From Nitrospiraceae bacterium (GTDB lineage Bacteria; Nitrospirota; UBA9217): a stretch of 5,137 nt of DNA. The DNA lies in NCBI GenBank assembly GCA_003454665.1, contig DMKB01000112.1, positions 1 through 5,137 of the forward strand, given 5' to 3'. The notes beneath the pieces were generated by a model. The model made no database searches. It worked only from the letters and a program-made list of their open reading frames with translations, and was not told the origin of the DNA. Numbering within the stretch: position 1 is the stretch's first letter; each line of letters starts with the position of its first letter. This document shows, piece by piece, positions 1 through 5,114 of this stretch. The position numbers and the translations under genes are program-made.

Positions 1-50
1 GGAACAACCAAATCTTTCTGGTGGCCGATTCTGATTTTAGGTCATTTTGA

Positions 51-91
51 TCCCGCGGCTGTCTCGCTCACGCGGGACTTCGGGTTTTTTT
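51..91 (+). terminator. Possible rho-independent terminator of a gene left of the window
   Basis: A GC-rich hairpin (TCCCGCG at 51-57 pairing with CGCGGGA at 71-77) is followed by CTTCGGG and then seven T residues at 85-91. An alternative fold pairs CCCG (52-55) with CGGG (81-84) directly against the T run and encloses a second hairpin GTCTCG/CGGGAC (61-66/73-78). Only the plus strand has a T run, so it would end a plus-strand transcript entering from the left. The gap between the simple stem and the T run lowers confidence. It does not serve the minus-strand selenoprotein gene, for which I see no clear terminator. Confidence 0.4.
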
Positions 92-176
92 CTGCTACTT
101 CGGAAGGAATATCATTCATAACATAACAAACTAATTTCATAATCCGCAAATCCGCGTACTGACACGGTGGACGGGT

Positions 177-485
177 CTACGAACCTTCACGCGCTTCCGC
201 AATGGCTTTTTTCAGAATCGTAACAGAGGGGACATTGCTGAGTCTCCCGGACTCATCGAGGAACATCCTTCAGGCAATCCCGGGGGAACCGCCTTCATCG
301 AAGTCATTGCCGTTTATCCGGATCGCCGGTGATCCCTTCAGGCCCATTCCCAGCGCCTCCTCATAGTGGACAAGAGGATAGGAGACTTCGGCCTCGGTGT
401 TCAATTCTGCGAGGGCCAGCTCGATATTCTGACGAAGCTGATGGTAGGACCCGCAGCTTTCTGACAAAAAACATTCTATCTTCAT
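177..485 (-). CDS. Thioredoxin-fold redox protein, probable selenoprotein (in-frame TGA = Sec72)
   Basis: The gene encodes 102 residues if the TGA at 270-272 is read as selenocysteine, and ends at TAG (177-179). The N-terminus MKIECF, Cys11 in SESCGSY and GSP (51-53, the thioredoxin cis-Pro position), followed by AIRINGNDFDE, match a widespread family of small thioredoxin-like proteins. From memory, those typically read GCPNYE, GSPTIRVNG, then GLxCRLY and a short C-terminal helix. Here the reading is GIA-U72-RMF, so TGA replaces the family Cys. The 30 codons after it (RMFLDESG...VPSVTILKKAI) retain family character, which a decayed tail would not. It is the last gene of a CMD-ferredoxin cassette and is probably a cytoplasmic thiol/selenol reductase or transferase; the substrate is unknown. 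I chose ATG 485 because homology begins there. It has no Shine-Dalgarno and directly follows a terminator. ATG 542, nine bases after the ferredoxin stop, would add 19 unlikely residues encoded by the hairpin. The alternative is a TGC/TGT-to-TGA nonsense change or sequencing error. Confidence 0.75.
239..272 (-). promoter_or_regulatory. UGA codon with SECIS-like hairpin
   Basis: Reading the minus strand, the TGA (272-270) is followed by 20 bases, then a 5-base loop CGGGA (249-245). The loop is closed by a perfect 6-bp stem, TGAGTC (255-250) with GACTCA (244-239). A further G257-C237 pair is possible across one mismatch. Bacterial SECIS elements lie in the coding region just downstream of the UGA, with a short upper stem and a small apical loop carrying a G in its first two positions. 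The UGA-to-loop spacing in the published consensus is about 16-37 bases. All these conditions are met here, and the loop contains GGG. Without folding software or SelB data this remains a prediction. Confidence 0.62.
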
Positions 486-489
486 AATG

Positions 490-530
490 AAAAAAGCGGT
501 CACAGCATTCTTCCAGCGCTGTGACCGCTT
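490..530 (-). terminator. Intrinsic terminator after the ferredoxin gene
   Basis: On the minus strand, AAGCGGTCACAGC (530-518) and GCTGTGACCGCTT (506-494) form a perfect 13-bp stem around an 11-base loop (517-507). It runs straight into six Ts (495-490). It starts 21 bases after the ferredoxin stop and ends only four bases before the ATG (485) of the selenoprotein candidate. There is no T run in the plus direction, so it is unidirectional. It could end the CMD-ferredoxin transcript, or act as a partial terminator/attenuator that limits expression of the last gene. Confidence 0.78.
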
Positions 531-551
531 CCGGTGCACCATGGTTCGCGA

Positions 552-779
552 TCAGGCAACCTCAATGATCTGTACCGGGCAGGAATCCGCGCTTTCCTGG
601 ATTTTGTCCTTCAGGTCATCAGGCCCTTCTCCTTCGGCCGGGTTGCCGCCGACGCGGTACTTCTCCACGACGGAGCTGAAACTGTCAGCGGGGTCCTGCT
701 CAAAAAATTCCGGAGCAGTGATCCAGCAGGTTTCACAGCTTGTGCATTCTTCCCGGTTAATCGTTACCTTGACACTCAT
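552..779 (-). CDS. Single-cluster [4Fe-4S] ferredoxin
   Basis: This is a 75-residue soluble electron carrier. Cys12, Cys15 and Cys18 (CTSCETC), with distant Cys67 in the SCPVQII motif, are the four ligands of one [4Fe-4S] cluster. The second cluster of bacterial 2x[4Fe-4S] ferredoxins is missing, as in Desulfovibrio-type one-cluster ferredoxins. The middle (about 28-60) is acidic and Gly/Pro-rich, linking the two halves. ATG 779 is chosen over ATG 848 because TAAGGAGG lies at ideal distance before it and the ferredoxin fold starts at once (VKVTINREEC). It follows the CMD gene by 75 bases on the same strand and precedes the terminator and the thioredoxin-like selenoprotein gene. It may supply low-potential electrons to a partner in the cassette, but the partner is not shown by sequence. 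Confidence 0.93.
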   Translation of the reverse strand: MSVKVTINREECTSCETCWITAPEFFEQDPADSFSSVVEKYRVGGNPAEGEGPDDLKDKIQESADSCPVQIIEVA

Positions 780-854
780 AGCAAATTCCTCCTTAGGTAT
801 TTTCAATTCCGCAAGAAATTGACGGTCATGTTCGTGCGCATCGTGCAAAAAGGA

Positions 855-1175
855 CTATTTTTTCTTTTTCTCGATAACATCGTCAGCCCAGCTCAGCGCC
901 GCCGACACCGTGGGAAATCCGATGGTGCTCGTCAGCAAAATAATGGTATGGTATATTTCGGCGGGTTTCGCCCCTGCCTCCAGTGCGCGGCGGGTATGGG
1001 AGTGGACCGAACCCTCGGACCGTCCTGCCGCCGCTCCGGCAAGCTGGACAAGATGAGATGTTTTCTTGCTGAGCGGTCCGGCGGCCTTGGTGGCTTTGCC
1101 AAGGTTCTCGACGGCCTTCATGACGCCGCTGAACTTTTTTTGGATACGCATATACTGGCCGGGCAACTTCGGCAT
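855..1175 (-). CDS. Carboxymuconolactone decarboxylase/AhpD-like protein lacking the CxxC
   Basis: The product is 106 residues, a normal length for a one-domain CMD-family protein. The core helical hairpin is visible at residues 39-100: TSHLVQLAGAAAG, then RSEGSVHSHTRRALEAGA, then the end of the motif near IGFPTVSAALSWADD. AhpD-type members have a CxxC disulfide at the EGS position (CEGC followed by HxxxA). Here the two positions are Ser53 and Ser56, and the protein contains no cysteine at all, so peroxidase or disulfide chemistry of the AhpD kind is unlikely. His58 and His60 remain. Cys-less members with the SEGAVHSH signature are known to me as a common subfamily of unknown activity. ATG 1175 is supported by AAGGAGG five bases upstream; the in-frame ATG at 1310 has no ribosome site. 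It is the first gene of the minus-strand cassette. The C-terminus is a run of lysines (EKKKK). Confidence 0.9.
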   Translation of the reverse strand: MPKLPGQYMRIQKKFSGVMKAVENLGKATKAAGPLSKKTSHLVQLAGAAAGRSEGSVHSHTRRALEAGAKPAEIYHTIILLTSTIGFPTVSAALSWADDVIEKKKK

Positions 1176-1279
1176 GGGCTCCTCCTTATGCGTGAAGCGC
1201 TGCATATTGTTAAGGCGTCGTACGATCCAGGTAAAAACAGGTTCCCCCTGCCTACGCTGATGCAATAACTGAACGATCG

Positions 1280-1301
1280 GCCCCGAACTGAGTTTCGGAG
1301 C
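1280..1301 (-). other. Stem-loop in the leader of the CMD operon
   Basis: In the predicted transcript, GCTCCGAA (1301-1294) pairs with TTCGGGGC (1287-1280), eight pairs with one G-T wobble, around a 6-base loop ACTCAG. No T run follows, so it is not a terminator. It lies in a leader of about 165 bases between the predicted start site (near 1340) and the ATG at 1175. It could stabilise the mRNA or be regulatory; nothing identifies a ligand or a known riboswitch class. Confidence 0.35.
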
Positions 1302-1346
1302 GGGAGCCATGAAGCACGGCGGCCTGTTTGCTGATCAAGTGCTATC

Positions 1347-1375
1347 AGTGTAAGCAAAAAAAGGGAAATAGTCAA
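1347..1375 (-). promoter_or_regulatory. Sigma70-like promoter of the CMD-ferredoxin-selenoprotein cassette
   Basis: On the minus strand, TTGACT (1375-1370) is followed by a 17-base spacer and TACACT (1352-1347). This gives five of six and four of six consensus matches at optimal spacing. Transcription would begin near 1340. An inverted repeat CTGAT (1331-1335) / ATCAG (1344-1348) overlaps the -10 and start site and could be an operator. Confidence 0.55.
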
Positions 1376-1389
1376 GGGCGCATTGCAGT

Positions 1390-1419
1390 TTGACAATCTG
1401 CATCAGGGTATGCTATGGT
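1390..1419 (+). promoter_or_regulatory. Sigma70-like promoter of the M28 peptidase gene
   Basis: A perfect -35 TTGACA (1390-1395) is followed by an 18-base spacer and TATGGT (1414-1419, four of six matches). The start site would be near 1426, leaving about 20 bases of leader with AAAAGGAG just before the ATG at 1447. It is divergent from, and only 14 bases away from, the -35 of the minus-strand promoter. Confidence 0.55.
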
Positions 1420-1446
1420 CAGCAATCCCCTTCAAAAGGAGTGCCC

Positions 1447-2313
1447 ATGGATATTCCTGCGTACCTCAGCGAGGTGGTGAACGTTCTCGCGAAGGACATC
1501 GGTTTTCGAAGTTTCCTTGATAGGGAAAAACTTGACCAGACGGCCCAATACATCGAGGACCAGCTCTCCTCCTTCGGGTACGAGGTTTCTCGGCAGCCCT
1601 TCCTGTTCCAGGGGCAGACGTACGTAAACCTTGCTGCCGAGCTGAAAGGTACGGTGGCTCCTGAGAAGATCCTGGTCGTGGGCGCCCACTACGACACGGT
1701 GCGGTCCACGCCGGGCGCGGACGACAACGGGAGCGGTGTTGCCGGGCTGCTTGCCCTAGCACGCCTGCTGGCCGAATCTCCCCAGGAGAAAACGGTCCGG
1801 TTCGTCGCGTTCTCCCTCGAAGAGCCGCCTACGTATCGTACGAAGAACATGGGGAGTTATCACTATGCCCGGAGCCTCAAGGAGCGAAACGAGCAGGTAG
1901 AGGGGATGATCTGTCTGGAGATGATCGGATTTTTCCGCGATGAAGAAGGTTCGCAGATGTATCCGCTTCCTTTTTTCAAGCTCAAATTTCCCGGCAGGGG
2001 TGATTATATTTCGCTCGTCGGGAATCTCCGTTCGAAAAAGTTCACCGAAAAAATCGCCAGTGATTTCCGGAAGGGAACGGACCTGCCCTTTATGACGTTG
2101 AACGCTCCGTCTCTCGTCGTGGGGATCGATTTTTCCGACCACTGGTCATTCGGGAAATTCGGTTACCCGGCGCTCATGGCCACCGATACCGCCTTTTACC
2201 GGAATCCGCATTATCATGCCCATACCGACGTTCCCGAGACCCTCGACTACGGCAGGATGACAAAAGTTGTGCAAGGGTTGCAGAGAGCCATCGAGGCATG
2301 GGGAAAAACCTGA
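1447..2313 (+). CDS. M28-family zinc aminopeptidase/carboxypeptidase-like hydrolase
   Basis: The product is a 288-residue metallopeptidase of the co-catalytic di-zinc M28 type. Expected metal and catalytic residues are present: His81 and Asp83 (VVGAHYDTV), Asp93 (PGADDNGSG), general base Glu125 with ligand Glu126 (FSLEE), Glu158 (LEMIGF) where many M28 enzymes have Asp, and His257 (HYHAHTD). The SDHWSF motif (230-235) and TDT (246-248) further match the family. It is a compact catalytic domain with no PA insertion, no signal peptide and no membrane segment, so it is likely cytoplasmic. Substrate is not predictable; family members include aminopeptidases, glutamate carboxypeptidases and glutaminyl cyclases. 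ATG 1447 is preferred because AAAAGGAG precedes it, whereas ATG 1390 overlaps the -35 box and has no ribosome site. It has its own promoter, and the following gene also has one, so it is probably monocistronic. Confidence 0.92.
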   Translation: MDIPAYLSEVVNVLAKDIGFRSFLDREKLDQTAQYIEDQLSSFGYEVSRQPFLFQGQTYVNLAAELKGTVAPEKILVVGAHYDTVRSTPGADDNGSGVAGLLALARLLAESPQEKTVRFVAFSLEEPPTYRTKNMGSYHYARSLKERNEQVEGMICLEMIGFFRDEEGSQMYPLPFFKLKFPGRGDYISLVGNLRSKKFTEKIASDFRKGTDLPFMTLNAPSLVVGIDFSDHWSFGKFGYPALMATDTAFYRNPHYHAHTDVPETLDYGRMTKVVQGLQRAIEAWGKT

Positions 2314-2413
2314 ACCCTTCCCGTTCCCCGCAGGTCATTTCACGCCACTCGCTCACGGTTTTTCTGCAGGCATGCTCAGAAGATCGCCTGGAAAGCCCTG
2401 ATGCCGATTCGCA

Positions 2414-2443
2414 TTGACAATCACGTTTACTCCGTTGTATTCT
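2414..2443 (+). promoter_or_regulatory. Sigma70-like promoter of the acyl ligase gene
   Basis: TTGACA (2414-2419), an 18-base spacer and TATTCT (2438-2443, four of six matches) lie in the 182-base gap after the peptidase gene. Transcription would start near 2450, about 45 bases before ATG 2496. Spacing and boxes closely resemble the promoter at 1390-1419. I see no convincing terminator between the peptidase stop and this promoter. Confidence 0.55.
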
Positions 2444-2495
2444 AGGGCATTCCATTTGCAACGAATTTCGCTTTATCGCACGATTGGGGTGGTTC

Positions 2496-4868
2496 ATGAT
2501 ATTAAAGAGGATGCAGGAAGCAGCGTCACGGTATCCGGATACGACGGCCCTCCAGTTTAAAGCGGGGGAGGCGTATCAGAAGTACACCTACCGGGAACTC
2601 GTTACGAACATTGCCTCCGTCAGCAGTTCGTTTTCCCAGCAGGGTGTTCGGCAGGGAGACCGCGTGGCGATCCTGTCGGAGAACCGGCCTGAGTGGTTCT
2701 TCGCGTATCTCGCTACCGTTGCACTCGGCGCTGTCGTTGTTCCTCTTGACGCGCAGCTCACGGACAAAGAAGTCGCCCTTCTCCTGGAAAGCTCCGAGGC
2801 AAAGACTGTCTGCGTATCAGGCCAGACGAGGCACCTGCTCCCGCCGGGTGGTTCATTCAAAGTGATCGCCTTTGATGGAGGAGTCGGGATTTCGTTCTCC
2901 GATATGCTTCTCGCCCGTCGTGATGCGACCCTTCCTCCTGCACCGTCTGCCGACGACCTAGCTGCGATTCTGTACACGTCCGGCACCACGGGCGATCCGA
3001 AGGGAGTGATGCTGACGCATGGCAACGTGGCATCGAATTGTGACAGTCTGATTCGGTTGAATCTTGTTTTTCAGACGGACACGATACTCTGCATCCTGCC
3101 CCTCCATCATACCTATCCTGCCATGGTCTGTATGATCCTCCCGCTTTCCCTGGGCGCAACGGTCACCATGCTGAACAGTCTGAAGGGCCCGGACATCCTT
3201 GCCGCCATGCAGGAGACGGGAGTCACCATCATGGTCGGCGTCCCGCTGTTGTTCGCCGCTCTCCGCAGGGCGATCTTCGACGAAATCAGAAAGAAGCCGG
3301 CCCTCGTGCGCCTGCTCGTCAAGCTGTTCCTGGGCCTGAACAGGCTGCTCAGAAAGACCGTTGGCGTGAATGTCGGCAAGGCCCTGTTCGGCCAGGTACA
3401 TGCGAAGTTCGGACCGAAGTTCCGGTTTTTTGCCAGCGGAGGAGCCCGGCTCGATCCCGATGTTCACCGGGGCATGAGCAGCCTCGGCTTTACTGTGATT
3501 GAAGGGTACGGTCTTACGGAAACATCACCCGTCAGCGCCTTCAATCCGCTGACGAAGCAGAAAGCCGGGTCTATCGGCATCCAGGTGCCTGGCGTGGAAG
3601 TCAAAATCGTGGATCCCGACGATAAGGGCATGGGCGAGATTGCGATCCGGGGCCCCAATGTGATGGCCGGGTATTACCGGAAGCCGGCGGAAACGGCCGA
3701 AGTGCTTCGCAACGGCTGGTTCTTTACGGGCGATTTGGGCTACCGGGACGGGCAGGGATATTTCTTCATCACCGGCAGGTCCAAGGAAGTGATCGTGCTT
3801 GCCACGGGGAAGAATATCTTTCCCGAGGAGCTTGAGAAGATATACAAGCAGCTGCCTGCGGTAAAGGAAATCTGCCTGGTCATGGGTGAACGGGGGCTCG
3901 AAGCAGCGGTCGTTCCTGATTTTGAGTATCTCCGGAAAATGAACATTTCCCATTCCCGCGATACCATCGAAACGCAGATAGCCGACCTGACAAAAGACCT
4001 TTCACCTTACAAACGGATCATGGGTTTTAAAGTGTTCAAGGACTCCCTTCCCGCGACCCGCCTCGGTAAGCTCAAGAGGAGCAAGGTGAGAGCGCTCTAT
4101 CTCGCTGAGGAGGAACAGCAGACCGGGGCCGTGACAGAGGAGGACCAGGCACTGCTGACGGAGCCTGTCGGGAAAAGAGTGCTGCTCTGTCTAGAACCGT
4201 TTTCCGCCAAAAAGCCGATCCTGCCTGACGACAATCTTGAACTCGATCTGGGACTTGACTCCCTCGCCAGGGTAGAGCTTGTGGTGAACATCGAAAAGTC
4301 CCTCGGCGTCAAGCTTCCTGAGTCCTTCGGCTCCGAGGTGTTTACGGTGAAAGACGCCGTGCTCAAGCTTCAGGAGCTGCTCGCCCGGGGCACAATAGCG
4401 GAAGGTGAGCAGGTGTCGCTCTCCTGGGCGGAGATCCTGGAGAAGGAACCCTCGGAAGAAGCGCTACGTTCTCTCAAGCTCGAGGCGGGCGTTTTCTTGA
4501 ATGCCGTCAAGTATATCATCAGGACATTTTTCTTCAAGGCATTTCTTATGCTGTTCGGCCGGATGTCCGTCAGGGGTCGGGAAAACCTTCCGGAGAAGCG
4601 GCCCGTATCTCATTACGCCGAACCACCTGAGTATCGCCGATCCTGCGCTCGTCATGTCTGCGATGCCGTGGCGCATAGGCGCGAAAACGTTTTTCCTCGG
4701 GATCACGAAATTTTTCGGCAGCCCGATTACCTCCCGGATTGCCAAACTGGTACAGGTGATCCCCGTGGATATGGAGACGAAACTGTACAATGCGCTGCAG
4801 CTCTCTGCCCATGTACTTCGCCAGGGCAGGATACTCTGTGTGTTTCCCGAAGGGGCCCGGGCGCGTGA
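2496..4868 (+). CDS. AMP-forming acyl-CoA/acyl-ACP synthetase with fused ACP domain; C-terminus frameshifted out of PlsC
   Basis: As it stands the frame encodes 790 residues, of which about the first 701 are genuine. Residues 1-540 are an ANL-superfamily ligase that activates a carboxylic (probably fatty) acid as acyl-AMP: P-loop YTSGTTGDPKG (160-170), YGLTETSP (338-345), adenylate-binding TGDLG (411-415), hinge GRSKE (427-431) and the C-terminal catalytic Lys525 (LGKLKR). Residues about 565-635 are an acyl carrier domain with LGLDSL, Ser589 being the phosphopantetheine site. From 668 a hydrophobic stretch (KYIIRTFFFKAFLMLFG) opens a PlsC acyltransferase, which is lost at 4599 by a one-base shift. 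The last 89 residues are out-of-frame Arg/Cys-rich sequence ending at 4868. ATG 2496 is chosen over TTG 2484: only a weak GGGGTGG precedes it, but the family begins here (ILKRMQEAASRYPD). The domain set recalls Aas (acyl-ACP synthetase/lysophospholipid acyltransferase), but in reverse order and with its own ACP. Confidence 0.88.
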   Translation: MILKRMQEAASRYPDTTALQFKAGEAYQKYTYRELVTNIASVSSSFSQQGVRQGDRVAILSENRPEWFFAYLATVALGAVVVPLDAQLTDKEVALLLESSEAKTVCVSGQTRHLLPPGGSFKVIAFDGGVGISFSDMLLARRDATLPPAPSADDLAAILYTSGTTGDPKGVMLTHGNVASNCDSLIRLNLVFQTDTILCILPLHHTYPAMVCMILPLSLGATVTMLNSLKGPDILAAMQETGVTIMVGVPLLFAALRRAIFDEIRKKPALVRLLVKLFLGLNRLLRKTVGVNVGKALFGQVHAKFGPKFRFFASGGARLDPDVHRGMSSLGFTVIEGYGLTETSPVSAFNPLTKQKAGSIGIQVPGVEVKIVDPDDKGMGEIAIRGPNVMAGYYRKPAETAEVLRNGWFFTGDLGYRDGQGYFFITGRSKEVIVLATGKNIFPEELEKIYKQLPAVKEICLVMGERGLEAAVVPDFEYLRKMNISHSRDTIETQIADLTKDLSPYKRIMGFKVFKDSLPATRLGKLKRSKVRALYLAEEEQQTGAVTEEDQALLTEPVGKRVLLCLEPFSAKKPILPDDNLELDLGLDSLARVELVVNIEKSLGVKLPESFGSEVFTVKDAVLKLQELLARGTIAEGEQVSLSWAEILEKEPSEEALRSLKLEAGVFLNAVKYIIRTFFFKAFLMLFGRMSVRGRENLPEKRPVSHYAEPPEYRRSCARHVCDAVAHRRENVFPRDHEIFRQPDYLPDCQTGTGDPRGYGDETVQCAAALCPCTSPGQDTLCVSRRGPGA
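4593..4606 (+). other. Frameshift site (+1) inside the PlsC domain
   Basis: Frame zero reads GRENLPEK up to 4598. The continuation expected for PlsC, GPYLITPNHLS, starts at 4600 in the next frame. Skipping C4599 restores one 869-residue protein from 2496 to 5106. Equivalent repair is a +1 slip at CCC-G (4602-4605), giving RPYLI. A GGAG motif (4592-4595) lies just upstream, as in some programmed +1 sites, but no in-frame stop or rare pause codon is present. A natural indel or a sequencing/assembly error in the GC-rich run is therefore simpler. Confidence 0.8.
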
Positions 4869-5106
4869 CGGCATGCTCAAGCAGTTCAAAAAGGGCGTGG
4901 GTATTATCGCCAAGGAACTGAACGTGCCGTTGATCCCTACGGCGATTCGAGGCACCTACGAGATGTTATCGACGGGCGGGAAACTCCCCCGACCGTCGAA
5001 AGTCGCTATAACCTTCGGCAAACCGCTCTATCCCGGAGACATGGGGTACGACGAAATAGCGGGGAATCTGCGCAACGAGGTCATGAAGTTGATGGAGGAA
5101 GGTTAG
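4600..5106 (+). CDS. PlsC-type (1-acylglycerol-3-phosphate) acyltransferase, C-terminal part of the frameshifted fusion
   Basis: These 168 residues continue the upstream gene in the +1 frame. In the joined numbering, NHLSIAD contains the catalytic H710-x4-D715 dyad. FPEGARARDG (783-792) is the acceptor phosphate-binding EGxR motif, and VPLIPTAIRGT is the later conserved block. The family transfers an acyl group from acyl-ACP or acyl-CoA to lysophosphatidate or a lysophospholipid at the inner membrane. Fusion to a ligase and ACP suggests that the acyl donor is made in cis. The frame also extends upstream to an ATG at 4501, but 4501-4598 in this frame does not look like protein, and no ribosome-site-bearing start precedes the HX4D motif. 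I therefore do not believe it is translated alone. If the frameshift is real and not bypassed, this part is a pseudogene fragment. Confidence 0.85.
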   Translation, partial: GPYLITPNHLSIADPALVMSAMPWRIGAKTFFLGITKFFGSPITSRIAKLVQVIPVDMETKLYNALQLSAHVLRQGRILCVFPEGARARDGMLKQFKKGVGIIAKELNVPLIPTAIRGTYEMLSTGGKLPRPSKVAITFGKPLYPGDMGYDEIAGNLRNEVMKLMEEG

Positions 5107-5114
5107 AAGAGATA

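Noticed and set aside
1..50. 3' end of a plus-strand gene (a frame ending in TGA at 48-50, right before the hairpin)
   Set aside because: Only about 15 codons are visible and other frames are equally possible; the peptide is not recognisable.
177..272. Thioredoxin-like gene as an ordinary pseudogene
   Set aside because: The frame after the TGA keeps family-like sequence to a proper stop, and a SECIS-like hairpin is present; a nonsense mutation is still possible but less likely.
1230..1245. Weak CAGG/CCTG hairpin with T run in the minus-strand leader as an attenuator
   Set aside because: The stem is only four pairs and is too weak to call a terminator.
534..1268. Long plus-strand open frame (244 codons) across the redox cassette
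   Set aside because: It is antisense to the ferredoxin and CMD genes, which have clear motifs and ribosome sites; its product has no recognisable domain.
1756..2142. Minus-strand open frame opposite the peptidase
   Set aside because: A shadow of the M28 coding sequence; no ribosome site or family motif.
2484..2495. TTG start adding four residues to the ligase
   Set aside because: No ribosome site precedes TTG 2484, and the family alignment begins at or after ATG 2496.
2958..3467. Minus-strand open frame (169 codons) opposite the ligase
   Set aside because: It is antisense to conserved ligase motifs, with a low-complexity His/Gln/Arg-rich product.
4464..4955. Minus-strand open frame opposite the acyltransferase
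   Set aside because: The plus-strand PlsC motifs explain this stretch; nothing supports a gene on the other strand.
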